DNA of 64,000 nt from Mallotus nudiflorus. Its lineage: Eukaryota; Streptophyta; Magnoliopsida; Malpighiales; Euphorbiaceae. Below the pieces are notes generated by a model. That model was not told where the DNA came from. It was given only the letters and a program-made list of their open reading frames with translations, and did no database searches. The stretch spans positions 310,001 through 374,000 of the forward strand of contig CANTUR010000910.1 of assembly GCA_947683625.1 (NCBI GenBank), in the 5' to 3' direction. Position numbers and translations under genes: made by a program. This document shows, one piece after another, positions 47,357-60,009 of this stretch. Each line of letters opens with the position of its first letter. Position 1 is the first letter of the stretch.

Positions 47357-50300
47357 ATGAAATCCCTCACTTTCAATATTATTAATCTTCACAATAAACC
47401 CATTGCTATTATCCAGACTCCACACTCTCTTTCTTTTCACAAGAATGTCTTCAGAACTTCTAAGAGATTAAGCTCCCAAAATCCCCTACTTCCCTTCATC
47501 AACACTAAAACAACACTCCTCTTTACTACTACTACTACTGCTGCTACTTTTGCTGCTTCCACCTCTAACTCTGCTGCACAACACCAAAAACATGAACATG
47601 AACAACAACAACAAGAGGAGGACGCTGAGTCAGTTCAGTTATTCGAGGTAATTTTTCTTTTAATGTTTTGAAAGAATTGGATTATAGCGACTTCAATGTT
47701 TCCAAACATGGAAGTAGACTGTAAATTATCCGACTGAATTGAATTCTTGCTTTGTTCTTTTGCTTAGAAATGATGTGCGGTTTAATTCAATCTATTATAT
47801 AATTGACAAAATAGAAATACTGGACTTTCCGAACACTGTGCTGAAGGATCTTATTTTTGTAGAAATTGAAGGAGAAAGAGAGGGAAAGAGTGAATACTTT
47901 AGAAGAATTAGACAGGAAGGCAAATGTGCAACTGGAGAGGCAGCTTGTATTGGCATCACATTGGAGCCGAGCATTGTTGACAATGCGTGGAAAGTTGAAG
48001 GGAACTGAGTGGGATCCCGAGAACTCTCATAGAATTGATTTTAGTGATTTTTGGAAACTTCTTAATTCAAATAATGTTCAGTTTATGGAGTACTCCAATT
48101 ATGGGCAGACAGTCTCTGGTATGCATTTTTTCCTCATCATCACTGTTTCTATTATATGTAGTTCAAGTGTATCCTAAAATTAATAATGGTTTGTTCTTGT
48201 CACTTGAGCAAGCCATTGGTTCTTGCTTTTATCGGCTTTGTATCCTGTTGGCTATATATTCTTGAAGGTATCACAAATGAGGTAAATGCTTCCTTGAATG
48301 GTGCACTTCGCTGAAAATATATTGCCTGTTGATGCAGTGATTCTACCTTACTACAAGGATGGGGGAGCAAAAGGAAATTCTAAGAAGGAAATTATATTTC
48401 GGCGACATGTGGTTGATCGGATGCCAATTGATTGTTGGAATGATGTTTGGAAAAAGTTGCATAATCAAATAATAAATGTTGATGTCCATAATGTGAATAC
48501 GGTTCCTGCAGAAGTCTACTCTACTGTTGCAACTGCAGTCATTTGGTCTATGCGGCTTGCTTTAGCTGTTGGATTATATGTCTGGATTGATAATATGATG
48601 AGACCAATTTATGCAAAGTTAATACCTTGTGATTTGGGAAAGCCTAGCCAGACGACTAGGCAACCACTCAAACGACGTGCACTTGGGTCACTCGGAAAGA
48701 GTCGGTATGTGGATGATTAATTGATAAATGAAATGCTGTAATATTTGATGTCTTTTCTTTTGCTTATTTTTTAAATGAATTTGTTCATCAACAAAAATCA
48801 TTCTCTGCCTTCTTTTGGTTGGGTTTATTGTTATACCTATTGTTTTGATAACTTATAACTGAAAAAAGACATCTCTACTTTCATTTAATTATCCTGTGTG
48901 CGTATACAAAGATGTGGCCGGCTTTGAATAAAATACATTTCCCTATTCTGGTATCTATGTGTATGAATTAAGAGTTAGATGTCAGTTAGACTGGAGCGTT
49001 TTAAAGTAAGCTAACTTTAGAACAAAAAAAGAAAATGTGCCTTTTTTTTTGTCTTATATTAAAGTGAAGGTCTATTAGAGAGGACAAAGCGCACTCTACA
49101 TTATTTTTTTTTTTAACAAATTGTCAACTAATAAAAATGAAGCCACATCGAAGAGATTGACTATGCTATTTACTTCTTTTATATCTGTTAATAAAACATT
49201 ACTTTATTCCCCTTTAATGTTACGTAAGATCTTTGTTTTGATCTACTGATTTTTATGTGGGGTTTACAGACTTAGGATCATCATCTATTGCTGTTTTTAG
49301 AAGTTATAGCCAATGGTTCATGATGACCACTGTTTCATATTTACAGAATTACAACTTTATTACAGTGTTGTAATTTTTTCATGCAACATTATTCTTCTTA
49401 AACTTTTATCTCTAAATTGTTGGAAAGAAATGGGTGGTTTGCATTTTTCAATCACAGAGGAAAAGTCAGTAAGGAAAGAGGTCTTAGAGTTGTCATCTTG
49501 ATCTGCTTATGTCTCTTTTCAGTACCTCTTCCACTGGCCATTTTTGTCCAGTCTGTTGCCCCATTTTGCATCATGGTCAAATCTACAAATCCTTACATTT
49601 CACTCAAATGTGATGGTGTTCCAATTCCTTTATAAGTCTTATTATTGTATGCTAATGTCCGTGCTTTAGATTTAGTATGTTCAAATTTTATTGCTTTGGA
49701 CAGATGAGAGAGATATTGATTTAATAGTTTGTTGTCAAGTGTCATAAATTCTCAACATTGCTAGAGTTTTGTTTGGACCATGACAACTTTGGATATTTTT
49801 TCTGTGAACATAGTTGATATGTTTTAACAATAACACACTTGCGGTCTAACTTTTTGAACTGCCTTTCTTCCAGGGCAAAGTTTATATCAGCAGAAGAAAC
49901 CACTGGTGTTACCTTTGATGATTTTGCTGGCCAAGAATATATAAAGAGGGAACTACAGGAGATTGTGCGAATCCTGAAGAATGAGGAAGAGTTCCAGGAC
50001 AAGGGTATCTATTGCCCAAAAGGTGTGCTTCTCCATGGGCCTCCAGGAACTGGTAAAACTCTGTTAGCTAAAGCTATTGCTGGTGAAGCAGGATTGCCTT
50101 TCTTTGCTGCAAATGGCACAGATTTTGTAGAGGTGAGGACTGACTTACCTTTGAATGGTTGGAATAAACCAAAATGGTTGTGAATGGTTGCTATAATACT
50201 TTATACAAGGCATTTCCTTGAGGATGTGATTTGTTGTCTTTTTACTAATAGAAAGGCTATGGATTGTATATTTTAGTTCCTACATGATATAAATTAGTCA

Positions 50301-53300
50301 ACACCATGATCCTTTCTGTGGTCAAGTTGGTTATCTGTGTCACTGCATTATTACATGATAATTTTTTTTCAATACATAAAATGTTTCAATGCTTTTATAG
50401 TTCTTGTCACATTACATACATGAAATAATAATATTTTCTTAAATGAACTTTTTTGTTTGCTATTAGATTCCCTAAGTAGTAGTCTCTTTATGTCAAGAGA
50501 TTAATAATATGTATATTTTGAGACATTCATATCATCAATAGATTTATGATATTTATATTTCTTCTACTAAATCCCATTAGAATATAAGCATTATCCACAT
50601 ATTATTTTTTTTCCCTAGATTACTCATTTCTATGATATAAAGTTACATTTATCTATTCTATCTTAGCTTAAAATTTACAGTTCTATCTTTATGCAAATCA
50701 TTTTTAAGAGCAGTTTATTTATTTTTGTTACCTGTGAATTTTGTTAAATTTTTTATTAGAATATTTTCATGAGCAATGCATCTTTTTCATCTCTCAGAAT
50801 TAATAAAAAGCCTATTGAGCTCCCCATCAATTTAATTTCAAGCTGTGACAGAATACTGTTATGATCAAGTATGCCATTGTTGATTGTTATTCAGCTAAAA
50901 AAAAGTGTAGCATCATGAAGAAACACAAAAATATTATGTTCACATTTATGTTATCTATGATAGATATTGTATGAGCTGTCAATTGAATTGAAATTGCCCT
51001 CATCATGAGAGTTCTTCTCATTATATAGAAAATGTTAGAGATTTACAGGGCTGATTTTCAGCACTTAGATCCAGCTGATTTCTAGTGATTAGGTTTACTA
51101 AATCTAGGCTGATTTCTAGTAATTAGATCTATCTAAGCAAGGAAGTTACAACTATACTGCTAATTACAATATATTTACAGTTATAATATTAATTAAGGCT
51201 TGATATATGTTGTCATCCCCCCTCAAATTGATGCTGGTCAATCAAGAAGCATCAATTTGCCCGCAGGAAACTGATGACGTTGTCGTGTCATGGCCTTAGT
51301 AAATACATCAGCTATCTGGAGGTTAGTGGAAGCATGAGGAAGAGAAATAATATGAGTGTCTAAGGCTTCACGAATAGAATGATAGTCCACCTCAATATGC
51401 TTTGTTCTCTAATGATAAACAGGATTAGTAGCAATCTGAATTGCACTAGTGTTATCAGCATGTAGTGGAGTAGGATTAGACTGAGAGAAACCAAGCTCAA
51501 CTAGAAGTCCATGAAGCCAGACAATCTCAGAACAAGCAGCAGACATAGCATGGTATTCTGACTCGGTAGAAGATTTAGAAACATGATCTTGCTTCTTGCT
51601 CTTCCAAGAAATCAGTGAATGACCAAGAAACATGCACCAACCCGTGACAGATCGGTGAGCATTAGGACATCCAGCCCAATCAGCGTCACTATAGGCGACA
51701 AGATGAAGAGGAGAACCAGTTGGAAGGAACAATCTGTGACAAGGTGTCCCATGAAGATATCGAATGATTCTATGAATAGCAGCTAAATGTAGATGATGGG
51801 GATTTTGCATGAATTGACTAACTTGCTGAACAACAAAGGAAATGTTTGGACGAGAAATAGTCAAATAGTTCAAGCTGCCCACCAATTGTCGAAACATAGT
51901 AGGATCAGAAATAAGATCACCTTCTTCTCGATGGTACTTAATGTTTACCTCAAGTGGAGTATATACAGAAGAAGCATCTTGGAGACCAGCTAAATTAAGC
52001 AAATCTTGTGTGTACTTATGCTAATGCAAAAAAATACCAGAGGAATCAGTATGAACTTCCAAACCTAAGAAATAAGTAAGAGGACCGAGATCCTTCATAT
52101 GAAATGAGGCTTGAAGATGATGTTGCAAATGAGTAATTAAGATAAAATTGGTCCCAGTGATTATAATATCATCAACATAAACTGGTAGAATAACAATACC
52201 AGTAGATGTCTTGCAAAGATGAATCATATTGGCTCTGCTTGAATGAAAATTGGAGCAAAGTTGATATGAATTTATCAAACCATGCTTGAGGGGTTTGTTT
52301 TAACCCATATAGAGATCGCTTCAACTTACAAACATCCAAAGAAGAGGAGGAAGAGAAGCCGGGTGGTAGAACCATGTAAATTTCTTCTTTGAGATCGCCA
52401 TGAAGAAATGCATTCTTAACATCCATCTAATGAAGTGGCCAGCCTTATGAGGTAGTAATTGATATAACCATTCGAACTGTTGTCATCTTGGCAACCGGAG
52501 CAAAAGTCTCTTCATAATTGATGCCATACTCCTGTTTATTACCCAAGGCAACCAACCGTGCCTTATAGCGATCTAGATTACCATCAGAACGAAGCTTGAT
52601 TGAATAGACCCATTTACAACCAATGGCTTTAACATTTGGAGGACAATGAACAATATCCTATGTGTGATTGTCCACAAGAGCTTGAAATTCTTCTTCCATT
52701 GCCTTATGCCAACAATCATGTTTAGCAGGATGGCTGATTCTGGAAGAGCATTGTGGAATGGCATTTGGGAGCTGATTTTCCATGGAAGAAGCAGCTGGAG
52801 TAGGTTCAAATGTTGGGGCAATCTCAGAAAGCTGTAAAGTTGGACGTTGTCGTCGTTTATACATAAATCCAGGCTTGAACTAGTAAAAAATAGTAGGTAC
52901 CTCGTCAAAATTAGGGAGAACAGGTTGCTCTGGCAAAGATTCAACATGAGTAGAAAAGAAAAATTGATTTTCAAAGAAAACAACATGACGGGAAATGCGA
53001 AATCTGTTAGAGCATGGATCATAGCAAACATAACCTTTGTGTGACATACTATAACCCATAAAAGCACATTTAACAGATTGAGCAGAAAGTTTATGGCGTT
53101 CATGAGGTGGCAAATGAACATAGCAAACACAACCAAAAGTATGCATGTCTAAATAGTTAGGATGCTTATGATAAAGACGATGATAGGGAGATTCAAAGTT
53201 CAAGACACGTGAAGGCAAGCGATTAATCAAATAAACTACTGTACATAAGGCTTCATCCCAGGGTTTGGATGGAACAAAAGATTCAAGAAATAAAGTTCAA

Positions 53301-56300
53301 AGAACATCTAACAAATGGTGGGGCTTCCATTTAGCAACACCATTTTGTTGAGGTGTATAAGGACAAGAGCGTTCGGAAATAATGCCTTTTTGTTGAACAA
53401 AGTTATGAAATTCATGAGACATATATTCCCCACTATAATCAGATCTGAGTACTCTGATATTTGAAGAAAATTGGGTCTCAATATAGGCTACAAATGTTCT
53501 AAAGGCAGAAAAAACCTTAGATTTAGAACGAAGAAAATAAATCCAAGTATATTTACTGTAATCATCAATGAATGTGACAAAGTATTTGTAATTGGCATGA
53601 GATATAATAGAAGTAATGCCCCACACATCACTATGAATCACATCAAAACAACATTTGGCATGGCTACCATGAGAAGGAAAAGGAAGAGACTTACTTTTAC
53701 CCAATTTACATGCAGAGCAATCAAAAGAAGGATGAGAAGAGAATTGATCTTTATTGCCCAATGAACCATAATTTAGTAAGTGAGATAAGACAACAAAATT
53801 AGGATGCCCTAAATTTTTGTGCCATAATTCACCTTGTTGGTTTATAGTGTTACAAGCTAAAGAAACAAAATTAGGAATGGAAAAATGTAAAGGAACCAAA
53901 CGTCCAACTTTAGGCCCCTTCACTAATATCTTCCCTGACACTTGATCTTGCACAACACAACCATTACGAGAAAATCGAACATCACAGTTAGTCTCAACCA
54001 ATTGTCCTACTGAAATGAGACTAGTAGAAAGCTCAGGAGATACCAGAACTTCTTTGATTGAAGAATTAATATCCCCAATAGCATGAATAGGTAACTTACT
54101 ACCATTAGCTATCTAAATATTTCCATGATATTTTTTTAACATTGCTAAGAGTCTCGAGGGAACTGGTCATATGATTGGATGCACAAGAATCCGCAAGCCA
54201 AGATAAAGATGGTGCAGTATGCTTACCTTAAAGTCCTAAGGCTGAAAAAGCTGTAGCAATCATCTGCTGAACCATTTCAGGAGTAAGTGTTGATTTGTCA
54301 ATAGTTGTAGAGCCAACAACAACCTGATTAGCAATAGCAGCCTGATTAGTTCGACGATTCTGTGGACGAGTAGGACATTCTTTGATAATATGCCCAAGCC
54401 TCTTACAATAGTTGCAAGATTTTTTTGAACAGTTAACAGCAATATGTCCATATTCCTAGCAGCTATAGCATTGAACTTGTCGCATGTCTTTACCCTTGCC
54501 TTTCCTGTGAGCTGCATAAGCAACTGCATTATCATGCATTTTGTTTTGCTGGAAAATTGTGTGTTGCAAGATGCTGCTCTTCATGAAGTAACTCTCCAAA
54601 GCACACATCCAAAGAGGGAGAAGGATCACGATTCATCAAATTAGAGCGGGCTGCCTCATATTCGGGATGTAGTTTCATAAAAAATTGATCTCTCTTGCTC
54701 TGTTCTTGGACCTCTTGAACCACAGAAGGAGAATCAGCTGGTACTTTGGCATAAATTATGTCAACATATTCAGCCCATAAATTCTGAAATCCAGAAAAGT
54801 AATCTTGAATGGATAGATCACCTTGAGAGTAACTAGCAATCTCGTGCTCTAATTGAAAATGTTTGGCTGTATTATCTTGATTGTAAACCTTTTTAAAATA
54901 CTCCCACATGCCTTTAGCTGTCTTATATGGGCTCAGATTGGGAACAAGCAGCTGATCAACCAATCCTAAAATTCATGTCATGACTCTAGCATCCTTGACT
55001 TCCCACTGAGCCAATTTAGGAAGCTCAGTAGGTGCTGGATCACTACCATCAATGTGACCCCATAGTTCTTTTCCCATGGCAAATAAACGAAATTGAAATT
55101 CAGAGGCAGAATAATTTTTGCCTGTGAAACGCACACCAAAAGTATCCATGTTGCTAGTTGACATGATACCTGTAACTAAAAAAATATAACCCACCAAATG
55201 CAACAAGAAGTGCTGAAAATCAGCAGACCCAAGAGTTCAAAAATTGAACTAAAATAACACTAACAAGAATACCAGAAATATTCCCAAAACCAAGACCTAG
55301 ACTTCACAAGAAAACACTCTGAAATTCTGAATTATGGCTTTGATACCATGTCAATTGAATTGAAATTGCCCTCATCATGAGAGTTCTTCTCATTATATAG
55401 AAAATGTTAGAGATTTATGGGGCTGATTTTCAGCAATTAGATCCAGGCTGATTTCTAGTGATTAGGTTTACTAAATCTAGGCTGATTTCTAGTAATTAGA
55501 TCTATCTAAACAAGGTAGTTACAGCTATACTGCTAATTACAATATATTTACAGTTATAATATTAATTAAGGCTTGATATATGCTGTCATGAGCAAACATG
55601 CACAGTCATCTCCAAAATTCGATTGTTACAATTACATGCATTGTTGTTTCCTTGGGTTCCCTTTGTGAGAGATATCTTCTTTGCTCTCTATTTTTGGTTA
55701 TTCTATGAGCAAACACAGACAGCTATTTGCAAAATGTAAGGGTTCTGGGCTCTAATAGAAATAAAGCGGCATTTTTGTTCCTCAGTATTTGAACTCTTAT
55801 TTCTTCTATGCATATTTTACAGGGTAATATTTTTCCTCATGGTAAAAAACAGCAATATCCATAAATAATTTTAGCTGTTCGGAACTTGCTTCTGTATATG
55901 TTGTATACTTAATGCATGCTTAGGTGTCAGAAAATGTCTGCCTCACTCTCTTCCTTTCAGCAATTTTACAAACACATGCATGCATGTGCAAGAAGTGAAT
56001 AATTAGAAGAACAAGATAAGCTGGCATGTTCTAATTCGTAAAACAGGCAGCTTTCTGATTAAGCTTCTTTCCTCTTTGTTCTTCTGATATAAATTACCTT
56101 TTTCTGACTGAAGTGTTCTCCTGTTGTCAATCAATTGAGTCGTGTGTCTCCACCCATTCCTCAGTCAATTCACAAAAAATCAAAATGCCTTAGAATTGTT
56201 TTTACAGGGTTGAACTGGTATATTAAGTCCATGAAAATTAATGTGCTTGGTTTTGGTATTGCTCGGATATCTTGCTGACTTTCACTTTAGAATTGCTAGT

Positions 56301-58695
56301 ATTGCTCAGAACTTAAACCAATCAGACTAACTGAAAGGTTGATCTTCTAGATGTTTGTAGGTGTCGCCGCGTCTCGTGTCAAGGATCTTTTTGCTAGTGC
56401 CAGATCATTCACTCCTTCCATCATCTTTATTGATGAAATTGATGCTATTGGCAGCAAGCGTGGGGGCCCTGATATTGGTGGGGTAAGATCATACATGATG
56501 TTTGAAGTTATACATAATAATGTGATATTGAAAACTGGAAATTGTAAAAGTGCCTGAACAGTGAGGGAGCTCTGATATTCATTTGAAGTTATAATAAAAT
56601 CTAGTGGAACTATAAACAAGTCACATAGCAAAAGGTGCCAAATGGTTATGTTTCATCACAATTTCTTGTATTGTTTGGATTTCGTACGTGCATTTTGTGT
56701 TGGAAGCAGAATAATGCAGCATCAAACCAATAAAATCATATGACTAATACTTCCATAGGGTTGCCTCCATGTATAAAGAGTTAAATGATAAAAAATTAAA
56801 AGGAAAAGGCAAATGTGAATTAGTGAATTTTGTCTCTTATTATGTAGGGTTTCTTTGCTGTATAATTTTATTTCTTTTCCTTTTATTTTTTTTTCTGTGG
56901 TGTGGATTGTGAAAGGTTGATGGACAAGAATAGGAATTTATCTATTTGATAATCTTGTGGACTTGGTATTTCAGGTGAGGTTCTTAAACGTTGATTGCAA
57001 GGGGCACTGCAGCAAACTGCTGTGCACAACTAAAAATATATATGAATACAGGTAGTCTTAGGAGGAGGCTTAGGTGTTTCATTTCATGACAACAGAGGCA
57101 AAGTAGGATGATAAATGGATACAGGTGGTGATGGCCTAATAAAATGATGAAACACTAGTGTGTCTAGATTCAGATGTGGTTTACCTTGAAAGTTGCCATG
57201 TTTCCCTGAGAGCGTATGGGTAAAAGATGTGAAACCAAGATGAGCTTTCCACATGCACTTCTTAAATCTGTAAAACAAATTCTCAATTCAAAATTACTTC
57301 TGCTATCCCATTGCTAATCTGAAATTTTTTTTCGAGCTTCGCAATCTTCAGTCATCATATTTTTTATCACAATAAATTGTTGGATGGGATGGGCCTTCTA
57401 AGCAGTCAACTGAACCATGAAGTATCATTAGATCAACTGGAGTAGTCATAATTATGATAGCTTGGAGTGTTCAATTTAATTGTTTTGCAAGAATTATGTC
57501 CTTTGATTTCAATTCTTGTGGCCTGAACTTGTAAGTTTTGTATAGGGTGGTGCTGAGAGGGAGCAAGGCCTCCTGCAGATACTGACGGAGATGGATGGAT
57601 TTAAAGAATTCACATCTCAGGTGTGCTTATATTTTATGAGGATTAAAAATTTTGGGGATCTTTTATTGAAGTTATTATTATTTTTAAAATTATGTGAATG
57701 CTAAACTTGCGTCTGTCAGGTGCTAGTTATAGGGGCAACAAATAGACTTGACATTCTTGATCCTGCTCTATTGAGAAAGGGTCGTTTTGACAAGATTATA
57801 AGGGTTGGTTTGCCATCTAAAGATGGTAGATTAGCAATTTTGAAGGTATTGTTTTGAACATGTAGCCAGCATCTGAAAATCGTAGTTTAAATTTACACTG
57901 ATCATTATTGAAATTAACTTGTGCAGGTGCATGCTAGAAATAAATTTTTTCGTTCAGAAGGGGAAAAACTGGCTTTACTGCAGGAAGTTGCAGAGCTGAC
58001 TGAAGATTTTACGGGGGCAGAACTGCAGAATATATTGTATCTGCTGCTTGAGGGATACTTTTTTTTTTTTGAGTATTTTACATCAGAGGGTACATGCTAA
58101 TTTTCCCATGAATTTATTGTAGGAATGAAGCTGGAATTTTAACAGCCAGGAAAGATTTAGATCATATTGGAAGGGAAGAACTTCTAGAGGCTTTGAAGAG
58201 GGTTTGTGCTGCCTTACCTTCCTCATCTTTTCTGTTTTGTGTATTTGCACATGATTTATTTTTATTTGTATTTTTTGTAAGTCCATTATTAAGTTTGACA
58301 TACCTAATTCCTATATGCACATGTTGCCCGACTCTGCAGCAAAAAGGTACTTTTGAAACAGGCCAGGAAGATAGCACTGAAATTCCAGAGGAGCTAAAAT
58401 TAAGGTTGGCATACAGAGAAGCAGCTGTTGCTGTTCTTGCATGCCACTTTCCTGATCCCTACCGCCCTTTTACTGAGGTCATTGTTAGGATACATTTGAA
58501 TTCCAATTGGTTTGATTAAAAGTTGAAATTTGATTATATGTCGAAATTCTTATAAATCACTTGTTTAAATGTATCTCTTGCAGACTGATATAAATTCTAT
58601 CCATAGCCATCCAAATATGCACTATGCAGAAACTGCAGGCAAGGTTTTTGCAAAGAAGTCAGATTATGTGAATGCTATAGTTCGTGCATGTGCTC
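47357..58695 (+). CDS. FTSHI4: FTSHI4-like inactive chloroplast FtsH AAA-ATPase (11 exons seen, 3' part beyond)
   Basis: Exons: 47357-47647, 47863-48118, 48338-48704, 49874-50132, 56351-56482, 57546-57620, 57720-57845, 57927-58036, 58123-58201, 58340-58477, 58584-58695. All introns are GT-AG and the frame is open for 648 codons plus 1 nt. Residues 1 to about 70 are Ser/Thr-rich and basic, like a plastid transit peptide. A coiled-coil-like segment starts at about 98 (KLKEKERERV). A membrane span lies at about 243-266. The AAA domain has Walker A GPPGTGKT (360-367), Walker B IIFIDEID (415-422) and an arginine-finger region ALLRKGRFD. In the protease domain the zinc-binding HEXXH is replaced by REAAV (591-595), so peptidase activity is not expected. 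The sequence follows Arabidopsis FTSHI4 (EMB3144) closely. FTSHI proteins act at the chloroplast inner envelope or thylakoid, in protein import and biogenesis. About 200 C-terminal residues should lie past the last exon seen. Introns carry antisense Copia elements. Confidence 0.93.
50977..51215 (-). repeat. 3' LTR of the intron-4 Copia element
   Basis: 239 bp, forward text TGTCAATTGAATTGAAATTG to ...GATATATGTTGTCA. Next to it on the interior side is the polypurine tract. Confidence 0.95.
51216..51227 (-). promoter_or_regulatory. Polypurine tract of the intron-4 Copia element
   Basis: The minus strand reads TTTGAGGGGGGA immediately before the 3' LTR. Confidence 0.85.
51380..52430 (-). pseudogene. 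Copia RT (palm) and RNase H remnant, intron 4
   Basis: Reverse transcriptase blocks: MDVKNAFLHGDLKEEIYM (near 52,426), KLKRSLYGLKQTPQAWFDKF, then a frameshift and the catalytic box VYVDDIIITG (within 52,021-52,278) with the HMKDLGPLTYFLGLEV connection. RNase H follows in 51,409-52,002, with SDADWAGCPNAHRSVTGWC, ISWKSKKQDHVSKSSTESEY and LHADNTSAIQIA. Stops interrupt between LEVHTDSSGIFLH and KYTQDLL, and a TAG replaces the E of HERTKHIE near 51,410. The catalytic YVDD is intact, but the frame is not. Confidence 0.9.
52433..53290 (-). pseudogene. Copia integrase C-terminal / linker remnant, intron 4
   Basis: Open pieces at 52,658-52,864 and 52,880-53,230 carry the region between integrase and RT: PSRVLNFESPYHRLYHKHPN, LDMHTFGCVCYVHLPPHER, KCAFMGYSMSHKGYVCYDP and HKAMEEEFQALVDNHT (the conserved 'W..AM.EEF.AL..N.TW' start of RVT_2). 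Frame changes separate them. Confidence 0.85.
53297..54001 (-). pseudogene. Copia integrase core, catalytic glutamate lost
   Basis: This frame includes the pre-integrase zinc finger (LWHKNLGHPNF ... CSACKLGK) and the catalytic core. The first aspartate is in HSDVWG, the second in VLRSDYSGEY. In the third motif, usually PQQNGVAERK, this copy reads PQQNGVAKWK: the D,D(35)E glutamate is now lysine and the following arginine is tryptophan. Without the glutamate the integrase cannot join ends. Confidence 0.9.
54240..55165 (-). pseudogene. Copia gag, intron 4
   Basis: Gag begins near 55,164 (MSTSNMDTFGVRFTGKNYSA) and runs on as VDQLLVPNLSPYKTAKGMWE, AKHFQLEHEIASYSQGDLSI, QDYFSGFQNLWAEYVDI, EVQEQSKRDQFFMKLHPEYE and DVCFGELLHEEQHLATH. 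One in-frame TGA sits between KDARVMT and ILGLVDQ, where Copia gag usually has tryptophan. The zinc-knuckle zone (54,400-54,480) is present but out of frame. Confidence 0.9.
55337..55348 (-). promoter_or_regulatory. Primer-binding site of the intron-4 Copia element
   Basis: The minus strand reads TGGTATCAAAGC, complementary to the 3' end of initiator Met tRNA, immediately after the 5' LTR. Confidence 0.9.
55349..55588 (-). repeat. 5' LTR of the intron-4 Copia element
   Basis: 240 bp, the partner of 50,977-51,215. It is followed outward by the target duplication TGAGC. Confidence 0.95.
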
Positions 58696-59797
58696 GTAAG
58701 TTACATAACTCTTATTTTTATTTTTTTTTACCACATTATCTTCACTCTAGTTATTCTCTTTTCTCATCTGATTTGTGATTTTATGTTGCAGTCCCTGTTT
58801 TGTTATCTAGTAATTGGGTGATTAAACTAGAAAATAAAAGATAATAAGAGCTCATTAGGAGAGATCCCAATGATATCATTACAACTAGGACTCATTAGAG
58901 GAAACCCAATGATCTCGAGTTTTAGGAACTCAAACATTTCTCTGAAATCATTGCCTCTAAATAATTTTTGTACACTTAAATGTTACTATAGACAATGATA
59001 ACTTGGTAAGTACCTATTAAACATAAAGAAATTTATGTCATGTTTATTGCAAACATAGAAGTTACATAAAGCTGACTTGGATAAACTCAGTGTTGGTAAT
59101 TGTCAAATAAACTACTCTCATTTGCTAAATTTTGTAAGTCTGCAAACTACTTGATACATCTTTTTTAGCCTATAATATTTGGGACTTATTTTATTTACCA
59201 TGGATTTGAAGATCTTCCAATGACTTGTTTGGTACAGGTCTTAGAATTTGTATAGAAGTTAATTAACATTTTGCTAGCATTATCCATAATGTGTATTGAT
59301 GAATTAGAGATTGGTTAGAAGCTAGAACATCCTTCATAAAACTTGAGTTTCAATTTTTATTTCGTTATTGCACTCTGAGAGATACAAAACTAGCATCTGC
59401 ATTTTCCTATTCCCAAGTAATTACTTTCTGAAGCTTCAAGTTTTGGCAATTTATCATTTGGAAGATTGATAATTGTATACTTGAACTACAAAGAATTGTT
59501 CAGTGATAATTGTTGTTGAACATTTATTATCTAAATTCTGTTGGCTAAAATAGTAGTGGAAGTAATATGGAGGAAAGGGGATAAGAAGATTTTTGCCATG
59601 GCAATATGGTGTGTGGAGTGTGGTTGAGGGGAAGAACTTTACTACTGACCGCTATTCAGAAAAAGACAAACACAAAAAGCCTTATGATGGTTTTAGTCTT
59701 AAGGGTTTCTCTCATAACAATCTTGACTTCTACACTAAACTCCACGTGGTGATCAATTTCTAACCTATAAAATTTCATGTAGAGTTCAATAATTTGT
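58696..59797 (+). other. FTSHI4 intron 11 (5' part), no gene
   Basis: Sequence after the exon-11 donor (gctc|GTAAGT) contains no further FtsH-like exon. A possible acceptor at about 58,792 leads to a frame that does not match the family and soon stops. The next FTSHI4 exon must lie beyond the Copia element that begins at 59,798. Confidence 0.6.
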
Positions 59798-60009
59798 GTA
59801 ATCAGAGCATAAGAACACAAAAATATGAATGAATTTTTTATTTAGTTATTCATCAAATATAAGGATATATATACAAGTATAGGAGACCTAATTTAGGAAG
59901 GAAAATCTCCTACAATCAGCCCTTATAATTAGCCTATATATTTACTTTCTATTCTAAATATATTAGCCTATATATTTACTTCCTATTCTAAATATATACA
60001 GCTGTAACA
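59798..60009 (-). repeat. 3' LTR of the right-hand Copia element
   Basis: 212 bp; on the minus strand TGTTACAGCTGTATATATTT to ...GCTCTGATTACA. It contains a 32-bp tandem duplication (CCTATATATTTACTT-C/T-CTATTCTAAATATAT, about 59,932-59,997). The end near 59,798 is the less certain one. Confidence 0.75.

Larger units (their letters stand above)
50977..55588 (-). mobile_element. Full-length Copia element in FTSHI4 intron 4 (antisense)
   Basis: A 4,612-bp insertion with two LTRs (50,977-51,215 and 55,349-55,588) and a perfect 5-bp target duplication TGAGC (50,972-50,976 and 55,589-55,593). The primer site lies next to the right LTR and the polypurine tract next to the left LTR, so it is transcribed leftward, against the host gene. 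The order is gag, integrase, RT, RNase H (Copia). The LTRs differ by 7 substitutions and one 1-bp indel in about 239 bp (about 3%), so it is fairly young. The polyprotein has several in-frame stops and frameshifts and a mutated integrase catalytic residue, so it is not autonomous. Confidence 0.95.

Noticed and set aside
52573..53136. 187-codon hydrophobic reverse frame
   Set aside because: It is an off-frame reading of the Copia integrase/RT linker, whose true frame is at 52,658-53,230.
58792..58850. Possible twelfth FTSHI4 exon
   Set aside because: A TGCAG precedes it, but joining to exon 11 gives a non-family sequence and a stop within about 20 codons.
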